NCBI GenBank assembly: GCA_934541105.1
Contig: CAKTDA010000003.1
Location: 310,001-374,000, forward strand
Direction of reading: 5' to 3'
From: an uncultured Luteitalea sp.
GTDB taxonomy: Bacteria; Acidobacteriota; Vicinamibacteria; Vicinamibacterales; Vicinamibacteraceae
Length of the DNA: 64,000 nucleotides
Below the pieces are notes generated by a model. That model made no database searches and was not told the DNA's origin. It worked only from the letters and a program-made list of their open reading frames with translations. A program made the position numbers and the translations under genes. This document shows, piece by piece, positions 31,592 to 37,784 of the stretch; positions within the stretch are counted from its first letter, which is position 1; every line of letters begins with the position of its first letter.

Positions 31592-33610
31592 ATGGTACGC
31601 AGGATGTCGTCCCTCGTTGTGTGCGGTCTGGCGGTGGGGCTCGTGACCGGCGTGGCGGAGGCGCAGACAGGGAGCCAGCCGCCTGTGCTCGATCGGGCGC
31701 TCTTCTTCGGCGATCCGGAGATCTCGGGGTCGCGGCTGTCGCCCGACGGACAGTACCTGTCGTTCATCAAGCCGTTCAACGGCACGCGCAACATCTGGGT
31801 GAAGAAGGCCGACGCGCCCTTCTCCAGCGCCAGGCCGATCACGAACGACCAGAAGCGCCCCATCGGCAGCTATTTCTGGAGCCGCGACAGCCGGTACGTG
31901 CTCTTCACCCAGGACCAGGCGGGCGACGAGAACTTCAACGTCTACGCCGTCGATCCGGCCGCAGAGCCGGCGGCAGGGCAGCCGGTGCCGCCCGCGCGCA
32001 ACCTCACGGACGCCCAGGGCGTCCGCGCGCTGATCTACTCGGCGCCGAGGACCGATCCCGACACGCTGTACGTCGGCATCAACGACCGCGACAAGGCCTG
32101 GCACGACCTCTACGAAGTGACGATCTCGACGGGCAAGCGGACGCTCGTGCGGCAGAACACCGATCGCGTGGCGCGCTGGTTCTTCGACGAGGCCGGCACC
32201 CTGCGGCTCGCGAGCCGATCGACGCCAAGCGGCAGCACCGAGATCCTGCGCGTGGACCCGGATGCGTTCGTGAAGGTCTACGAGTGCAGCGTGTTCGAGT
32301 CGTGCTCGCCCGTGCGCTTCGACAAGGACCACACGCAGGTCTACATGATCACCAACAAGGGCGACGTGGACCTGATCGGCCTCGTGCTGTTCGACCCGGC
32401 GACGGGCCGCGAAACGCTCGTCGAGAGCGATCCGAACCGGCGCGTGGACCTCGACAACGTGCTGTTCTCCGATCGCACCGGCGAACTGCTCGCCACGATC
32501 TACGAGGACGAGCGCGTCCGGTACGTGGTGAAGGACGCCACGCTGAAGGCCGACCTCGACTTCCTGCAGCAGCGCTTCCCGGGCAAGGACATCGGCTTCC
32601 AGTCGTCCACCGACGACGAGCAGCGCTGGATCGTCGTCGCGAGCAGCGACACCGATCCGGGCGAGGTGTTCGTGTACGACCGGAAGGGCCGTGTGCTGAC
32701 GCCGCAGTACAAGGTGCGCGACACCCTGCCGCGCGAGCACCTCGCACCGATGACGTCGATCACGTACGCATCCTCCGACGGGCTGGAGATTCCGGCGTAC
32801 CTCACCCTGCCGAAGGGCGTTGCGCCGAAGGCCCTGCCTCTGATGGTCGTGCCGCACGGCGGCCCGTGGGGGCGCGACAGCTGGGGCTACGACACGTTCG
32901 CGCAGTTCCTCGCCAACCGCGGCTACGCCGTGCTGCAGCCGAACTTCCGCGCCTCGACCGGGTACGGCAAGAAGTTCCTGAACCTCGGCAACGGCAAGTG
33001 GGGCGAGACGATGCAGGACGACATCACGTGGGGCGTGAAGCACCTCGTGGCGCAGGGCACCGTGGACCCGAAGCGCGTCGGCATCATGGGCGGCTCGTAC
33101 GGCGGTTACGCGACGCTTGCCGGCCTCGCGTTCACGCCCGACGTCTACGCCGCCGGCGTCGCCATCGTCGCGCCGTCGAACCTGATCACGCTGCTCGACT
33201 CGATCCCGCCGTACTGGGAGTCGGTCCGCACGGTGTTCAACGTCCGCATGGGCGACCAGACGAAGCCCGAGGACAAGGCGCGGCTGATGAAGCAGTCGCC
33301 GCTCAACGCGGCCGCGAAGATCACGTCGCCCCTGCTCGTCGTCCAGGGCCAGAACGACCCGCGCGTCAAGCGCGCCGAGTCCGACCAGATCGTCGTCGCG
33401 CTGCGCGACCGCGGCTTCCCCGTGGAGTACCTCGTCGCGCCCGACGAGGGGCACGGCTTCGCGCGGCCGGTCAACAACATGGCGATGATCGCCAGCGCCG
33501 AGAAGTTCCTGGCAAAGCACCTCGGGGGGCGGTACCAGGACACGGTGCCCGCCGATGTCGCCACGCGCCTGCGGGAGATCACCGTCGACCCGAAGACGGT
33601 CACCCGGTAG
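31592..33610 (+). CDS. S9-family (prolyl oligopeptidase/acylaminoacyl-type) serine peptidase, exported
   Basis: A 672-residue exported peptidase. ATG 31592 has a good GAGGAG ribosome site and gives a signal peptide (SSLVVCGLAVGLVTGVAEAQ). Residues about 30-390 are the beta-propeller that limits access to the active site (SGSRLSPDGQYLSF and following blades), and about 400-650 the alpha/beta hydrolase domain with S502 (GGSYGGYAT), D589 (QNDPRV) and H621 (DEGHGF). It would cleave short peptides in the periplasm or outside, serving peptide nutrition. It follows the pigment cluster on the same strand but is separated by 73 bases and has no evident link to it. Confidence 0.93.
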   Translation: MVRRMSSLVVCGLAVGLVTGVAEAQTGSQPPVLDRALFFGDPEISGSRLSPDGQYLSFIKPFNGTRNIWVKKADAPFSSARPITNDQKRPIGSYFWSRDSRYVLFTQDQAGDENFNVYAVDPAAEPAAGQPVPPARNLTDAQGVRALIYSAPRTDPDTLYVGINDRDKAWHDLYEVTISTGKRTLVRQNTDRVARWFFDEAGTLRLASRSTPSGSTEILRVDPDAFVKVYECSVFESCSPVRFDKDHTQVYMITNKGDVDLIGLVLFDPATGRETLVESDPNRRVDLDNVLFSDRTGELLATIYEDERVRYVVKDATLKADLDFLQQRFPGKDIGFQSSTDDEQRWIVVASSDTDPGEVFVYDRKGRVLTPQYKVRDTLPREHLAPMTSITYASSDGLEIPAYLTLPKGVAPKALPLMVVPHGGPWGRDSWGYDTFAQFLANRGYAVLQPNFRASTGYGKKFLNLGNGKWGETMQDDITWGVKHLVAQGTVDPKRVGIMGGSYGGYATLAGLAFTPDVYAAGVAIVAPSNLITLLDSIPPYWESVRTVFNVRMGDQTKPEDKARLMKQSPLNAAAKITSPLLVVQGQNDPRVKRAESDQIVVALRDRGFPVEYLVAPDEGHGFARPVNNMAMIASAEKFLAKHLGGRYQDTVPADVATRLREITVDPKTVTR

Positions 33611-33630
33611 GACGGGTTCCACGCGACGGC

Positions 33631-33651
33631 AGGGCGCGAGCCGCGCGCCCT
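33631..33651. terminator. Stem-loop between convergent genes
   Basis: Eight-base perfect arms AGGGCGCG and CGCGCCCT enclose a five-base loop, lying between the S9 peptidase stop (33610) and the convergent zinc-ribbon gene, whose stop codon it just touches. It is GC-rich and placed where a bidirectional terminator would be, but neither side has a T-tract. Confidence 0.4.
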
Positions 33652-34726
33652 ACCGGCTCGCAATCAACAGGACGATGAGGATCGCGACGACGATGAGGGC
33701 GACCTTCACCCAGCTGACCGGATAGGTGCCGCCCATCCGACCGGTCGATGCGTTGACGACGACCTGGTACGGCGTGTTGCGGTAGACGTAGGTCATCACG
33801 TACACCGGAACCAGCACGTGCTTGAACGTGCGGCCGCTCCACTGCGGCGACATCACGAGGTGCTGGTACGTGTCGCCGGGAATCGCGTCGATGCACATCG
33901 CCTTCAGGTCGTCGTGCATCCGCGCCATCGCGCGCTCGGATGCGTCCACGAGCACGACCTGGTACTGCTCGACGACATGGCCTGACAGGTAACCGGTGTC
34001 GTACGGAACCAGTTCCTGCGTGGGGAACGGCTCGATCTGCCCGAGCAGGCCGCGGTCGATGCCGAGCGTCGCCGCGACCTGCGTGTCGTCGAAGAAGTGA
34101 TCGACGACGCCGGACGCCGGCTCCCAGCGCACGCGGCGCACGCGGTTGTTGCCCTGTTTGACGTAGTAGTAGTGGCCCGCCTCCGCGCGCCACGGGCAGT
34201 GCACGCGCGCGTCGAACGTCCAGTACGGAATGTAGAGCCCCCGCAGCGTGTCCACGAGCGCCTTGCGCCTGAACGCGTTCGGTGCCAGCCACTTGCTCGA
34301 GAACCAGTGGCGCACCGTCTCGCGCACCTGCGCCTCGCTCACGCGGAACGGCAGCAGGCTCGTCGGCGTGATCGGCGGCGTGATCGACGCGTAGTCCACG
34401 AGCGCCGGCGACCCGCAGAACTCGCAGTTCTGCCCGACGCGCGACGGCTCGTAGACCATCACCGCCTTGCAGGCGCGGCACTGCACGCTGCGCGTCTCGG
34501 CCTGCCAGCCGTGCGCGTCGGCCGCCGTGTCGCGCAGGGCCCGCTCGAGGTCCAGCTCCGCAATCGGACCCGCGCCCGCCGCAAAGACGTAGGTCGACTC
34601 CGTGCCGCAGAACGGGCACACGAGCCGTTGCCTCGTCGCGTCCCACTCCGCCTGCGCGCCGCACGCGACGCACGTGTGCTTCTGGAGCGCGAGGACGTCC
34701 TGCGGGGGCAGTGGCGGAGGCGTCAA
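33650..34726 (-). CDS. Zinc-ribbon membrane-anchored protein, partner of SPFH protein
   Basis: A 358-residue protein with two zinc ribbons (C19/C22 with C37/C40, and C83/C86 with C101/C104), a soluble middle domain rich in aromatic residues (PYWTFDARVHCPW, GHYYYVKQGNN), and a C-terminal membrane segment (VALIVVAILIVLLIAS) that would anchor it in the inner membrane. No catalytic motif is recognised. The best start is a TTG at 34726 that overlaps the stop of the SPFH gene (TTGA); there is no ATG or GTG near, so translation probably depends on coupling. Such zinc-ribbon proteins are regularly encoded beside virion-core-like SPFH proteins, and a joint membrane-stress or scaffold role is likely but unproven. 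Confidence 0.78.
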   Translation of the reverse strand: MTPPPLPPQDVLALQKHTCVACGAQAEWDATRQRLVCPFCGTESTYVFAAGAGPIAELDLERALRDTAADAHGWQAETRSVQCRACKAVMVYEPSRVGQNCEFCGSPALVDYASITPPITPTSLLPFRVSEAQVRETVRHWFSSKWLAPNAFRRKALVDTLRGLYIPYWTFDARVHCPWRAEAGHYYYVKQGNNRVRRVRWEPASGVVDHFFDDTQVAATLGIDRGLLGQIEPFPTQELVPYDTGYLSGHVVEQYQVVLVDASERAMARMHDDLKAMCIDAIPGDTYQHLVMSPQWSGRTFKHVLVPVYVMTYVYRNTPYQVVVNASTGRMGGTYPVSWVKVALIVVAILIVLLIASR

Positions 34727-35793
34727 CTTGCCAGGTAGGAATCCAGCGCGCTGCGCGTGATCCGGTGCGTGGACCCGATCTTCTTCGCCTTCAGCTCGCC
34801 AGACTCGATCACGGCCAGCACATCGGCGTCCGACACGCCGAGCACGCGCGCGACGTCCGCGACGCCGAGCAGTTCGGGCGACGCGGCGCCTGCGCCAGCA
34901 GCCCCGGCGCCCGGCGCGACGGGTGGCGTCGGCGTCCCGGTCATCCCGCTCTGCTGGAGCATCTGCTGCGCGATGCCGAAGCCCACGGCGAGCTCCGACG
35001 CCATGCCCGCGGCTCCCGCGCCGCCGCCGGTCTCGAAGCCCTTCGCCATCTGGTACTTCACGAAGTCGTTCAGGTTGCCGACGGCGGCCATGCTCGACCG
35101 CTTGTCGATTGCCTCCTCGACTTCGGGCGGCACCGACACGTTCTCGACGATGAACGAGCCGATCTCGATGCCGTACTTGGCCATCGTCACCGGGTTGATC
35201 AGCGGCAGCAGGGCGTCGCCGAGTTCGCTGTACCGCGTCGCGACGTCGAGTACCGGTACGCCCGACGATGCGAGGGCGTCGCTGAACACGCTGACGATGC
35301 GCGAGCGCATCGTCTCGGAGAACTCGTCGAGCCGGAAGTTGTGATCGGACCCCGCGACTTCCTTCAGGAACAGCTTCGGGTCGCTGACCTTGAAGTCGTA
35401 GGTCCCGAACGCCCGCGCGCGGACGATGCCGAAGTCCTGGTCGCGGAGCATGATGGGGTTGCTGGTGCCCCATTTGTTGCCCGTGAACAGCCGCGTGGTG
35501 ACGTAGTAGACGTCGACCTTGAAGGGCGACTCGAAGCCGTACTTCCACGACTTCAGCTTCGTGAGGATGGGGATGTTCTCGGTGACGAGCGTGTGCTTGC
35601 CCGGCCCGAACGTGTCGCCGAACTCGCCGAGGTAGACAAACTGCGCCACCTGCGACTCGCGCACGATCAGCTGCGCGCCGTTCTTGATCGCCTTGTCGTC
35701 GTCCGGGAACCGGTACGAGATCGTGTCACGCGAGTCGTCGGTCCACTCGATGACCTCGATCAGCTGGCCCTTCAGGAATTCGAAGATCCCCAT
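34723..35793 (-). CDS. SPFH-domain (virion core-like) protein with C-terminal helix-turn-helix
   Basis: A 356-residue protein. Residues about 1-250 are an SPFH/band-7-like domain of the virion-core-protein type (VIEWTDDSRDTISYRFPD, GPGKHTLVTENIPIL, IGSFIVENVSVPPEVEEAIDKR). A flexible Gly/Ala/Pro linker (about 265-305) leads to residues about 309-356, a small helix-turn-helix of the excisionase/MerR-like kind (DVARVLGVSDADVLAVIESG, then AKKIGSTHRITRSALDSYL). Homologues usually end in a zinc ribbon or short motif, so this DNA-binding-like end is unusual; here the zinc ribbons are in the next gene instead. GGGAGG lies before the ATG, and TACAAT (35823-35828, minus strand) is a fair -10. Confidence 0.86.
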   Translation of the reverse strand: MGIFEFLKGQLIEVIEWTDDSRDTISYRFPDDDKAIKNGAQLIVRESQVAQFVYLGEFGDTFGPGKHTLVTENIPILTKLKSWKYGFESPFKVDVYYVTTRLFTGNKWGTSNPIMLRDQDFGIVRARAFGTYDFKVSDPKLFLKEVAGSDHNFRLDEFSETMRSRIVSVFSDALASSGVPVLDVATRYSELGDALLPLINPVTMAKYGIEIGSFIVENVSVPPEVEEAIDKRSSMAAVGNLNDFVKYQMAKGFETGGGAGAAGMASELAVGFGIAQQMLQQSGMTGTPTPPVAPGAGAAGAGAASPELLGVADVARVLGVSDADVLAVIESGELKAKKIGSTHRITRSALDSYLAS

Positions 35794-35822
35794 CGTCTGT
35801 GTCGCCTCCCTGGTGAGGGGTC

Positions 35823-35828
35823 ATTGTA
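35823..35828 (-). promoter_or_regulatory. Candidate -10 element for the SPFH operon
   Basis: TACAAT on the minus strand, 29 bases before the ATG at 35793, with the GGGAGG ribosome site between. No strong -35 is seen; the GAAGTC repeat begins about 20 bases further upstream and would cover that position. Confidence 0.35.
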
Positions 35829-35847
35829 CAGCCCGAGTGGCGATGCA

Positions 35848-35906
35848 AAGTCAGAAGTCTGAAGTCAGAAGTCCAAAGGCAAGTCCGAAGGGTGAAGTCC
35901 GAAGTG
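35848..35906. repeat. Degenerate GAAGTC-rich repeat, second copy
   Basis: A run of AGTC-N-GAAG units on the plus strand (AAAGTCAGAAGTCTGAAGTC, then AAGTCCGAAGGGTGAAGTCC). It is the same family as the element at 18090-18196 but in the opposite orientation. It sits between the 3' end of the halogenase-like gene and the promoter region of the SPFH gene. Confidence 0.75.
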
Positions 35907-35945
35907 GTCTGTGCCGTGCCGTCGTGCAGCGTTCAGGCTCGCGGG

Positions 35946-37526
35946 TCAGCGCGCGTGCGGCAGTTGCAGGGCGGCGACGTTCTCGAAGCCGGCCTCGTCG
36001 CGGTCGAGCGTCGCGCCGGACGGCATCCGGCGCAGCACGTCGGCGAACTGCTCGAGCCGCGAGAGGTTCTCCTGCAGGCGCACGGACAACTGCTCGTCCG
36101 ACAGGTCGTCGGCGAGTCCCTGCTGGAGCGCCTTCAGGTACGGCAGGTCCATGTAGTTCACGTGCGCGTGGCCGTAGTGGCTGCCCGCGTCGGCCGCGTC
36201 CCACTGCCGCAGCGTCGCCTGCATCCGCGCGTGCAGGAGGGAGAACCGCGCGAGCAGCGGTTCATGCCGGCGCATGAACGCCATGTCGCGGTACTTGCGG
36301 CGGAAGGCCAGCAGCGCCGAGATCGCCCAGTAGCAGGCGTTGTCCCACCCGACCTTGACGCTCATCACCTGCGCGTTGCCCATGATCGGGTACTGCCCGT
36401 CGTAGAGCTTCAGGAACGCCGCATAGAGCTGCAGGTACATCCGGCTGAAGTACGGCGCGTGCGCCGTGATGTCCTCGCCGCGCCGCTCGCGGCCGATCAG
36501 TTCCGACACGAGGTCGTTGCCGATCGCGATGAAGTCCGACCCCGGTGAGTAGAACGGATCCGTGAAGACGCCGGCCTCGCCAATCAGCGCCCAGCGATCG
36601 GCCGAGTACATCTGCGTGCAGGCGTGCGCGAAGTGGTGCAGGCCGAGGAAGTCGTCGAGCTCCGCTCGGTGATCCTCGAGCACCGCCGCACACTGCGGCT
36701 CGAACCGGTGCAGCCACTGCATCGCCCGGTCGAACCGGTTCATCGTCGCGTACGGATGGATGTCGGCGTCGACGACGATGCCGATGCTGTGGCTGTTGGA
36801 GGCGAGCGGGATCAGCCACGTCCAGTAGCCGCGTCCCATCAGGTGCACGGTCGAGAGCCAGCGCTCGCCGCTCGGCACGCGCGAGGTCCACGACGGACCG
36901 CTCGCCCAGTCGTCGATCCGGATGCGGCTCTGCATCCGGAACCACACGGCGTTGGCCCGGTGCGTCGACGGACGCGTCAGCCCCAGCTTGCGGCGCAGCA
37001 GGCCATGTCGCCCTGTGCCGTCCACGACCCAGCGCCCGTGGAACGCGCGCACCTGCCCGTCGATCTCGATGTCCACGCGGTGGTGCGGGTCGCCGAACTC
37101 GACGGCCTTGACCTTCACCCCGTCGAGCACGTCGATGCCGCCGCGCCGGTTCTCCTCGAGCAGGAAGTTCTCGAGCCTGCCACGGTCGAGCTGGAACGAC
37201 GGCACTTTCGGGAACGCGCGCGGTCCGGCCTCGATCCGCGTGGCGACGTCGCGATTGCCGTTCTCGGTGAAGAAGTACCGCAGCCCCAGCTTGGGGAGTT
37301 GCCGCGCGTCGAGGTGTTCGCGGAGCCCGAGGACCTCTGAGAAGTAGTGAGCCGCGATCTCGACGCTCGACTCGCCGACCTTGTGCGCCGCTTCCGGCAC
37401 GGGGTGCGGCTGCTTCTCGGCGACGAGGATGCGGATGTCGGGGTGTTCCTGGCGGAGTTGGCGGGCGAGGCAGAGGCCCGCGAGGCCTCCACCGGTGATG
37501 ATGACGTCGTAGCTCGGCGCGGGCAT
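35946..37526 (-). CDS. Flavin-dependent halogenase-like FAD monooxygenase
   Basis: A 526-residue flavoprotein starting at ATG 37526. FAD is bound by VIITGGGLAGLCLAR; HKVGESSVEIA, the halogenase fingerprint WTWLIP (W235-P240) and the FAD motif IGEAGVFTDPFYSPG follow. K79 in LPKLGLRYFF falls where the catalytic lysine (K79 of PrnA) lies in tryptophan halogenases, so real halogenating ability is possible. Homologues of this family occur in xanthomonadin-type clusters, whose pigments are brominated. Here it lies 4.4 kb beyond the cluster's last gene, with a peptidase and the SPFH pair between, so a link to the pigment is inference. An alternative is hydroxylation or epoxidation of an aromatic or lipid substrate. 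Confidence 0.8.
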   Translation of the reverse strand: MPAPSYDVIITGGGLAGLCLARQLRQEHPDIRILVAEKQPHPVPEAAHKVGESSVEIAAHYFSEVLGLREHLDARQLPKLGLRYFFTENGNRDVATRIEAGPRAFPKVPSFQLDRGRLENFLLEENRRGGIDVLDGVKVKAVEFGDPHHRVDIEIDGQVRAFHGRWVVDGTGRHGLLRRKLGLTRPSTHRANAVWFRMQSRIRIDDWASGPSWTSRVPSGERWLSTVHLMGRGYWTWLIPLASNSHSIGIVVDADIHPYATMNRFDRAMQWLHRFEPQCAAVLEDHRAELDDFLGLHHFAHACTQMYSADRWALIGEAGVFTDPFYSPGSDFIAIGNDLVSELIGRERRGEDITAHAPYFSRMYLQLYAAFLKLYDGQYPIMGNAQVMSVKVGWDNACYWAISALLAFRRKYRDMAFMRRHEPLLARFSLLHARMQATLRQWDAADAGSHYGHAHVNYMDLPYLKALQQGLADDLSDEQLSVRLQENLSRLEQFADVLRRMPSGATLDRDEAGFENVAALQLPHAR

Positions 37527-37711
37527 TCGGAGTGCGGACCGCTGCCTAGAGTACAGGACATAAAGTCCGTTTGATGGGCCAACCAAATTTCCGTCGGCAT
37601 AGATTCATTTATATGGATCGACGTTGGGGCAGCGACTCGTCACACTGCTGAAATACGTTCACGGCGAGCGGCATCCGATTTGCCACATGCCAGAGCTATG
37701 AGTTGGCCACA

Positions 37712-37737
37712 GGGTCCGGCCCGCAGGGGCGGGACCC
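37712..37737 (+). promoter_or_regulatory. Hairpin in the leader of the TonB-type receptor gene
   Basis: GGGTCC (37712-37717) pairs with GGACCC (37732-37737), and the GC-rich inner sequence allows further pairing. It lies about 50 bases before the ATG at 37785, downstream of an AT-rich patch (about 37575-37617) that probably holds the promoter. It could influence leader stability or translation; no known riboswitch is recognised. Confidence 0.3.
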
Positions 37738-37784
37738 AGACGGTCTCATGTCGAGCCGCCCGCGCCAGCCAAGAGAACCAACAG

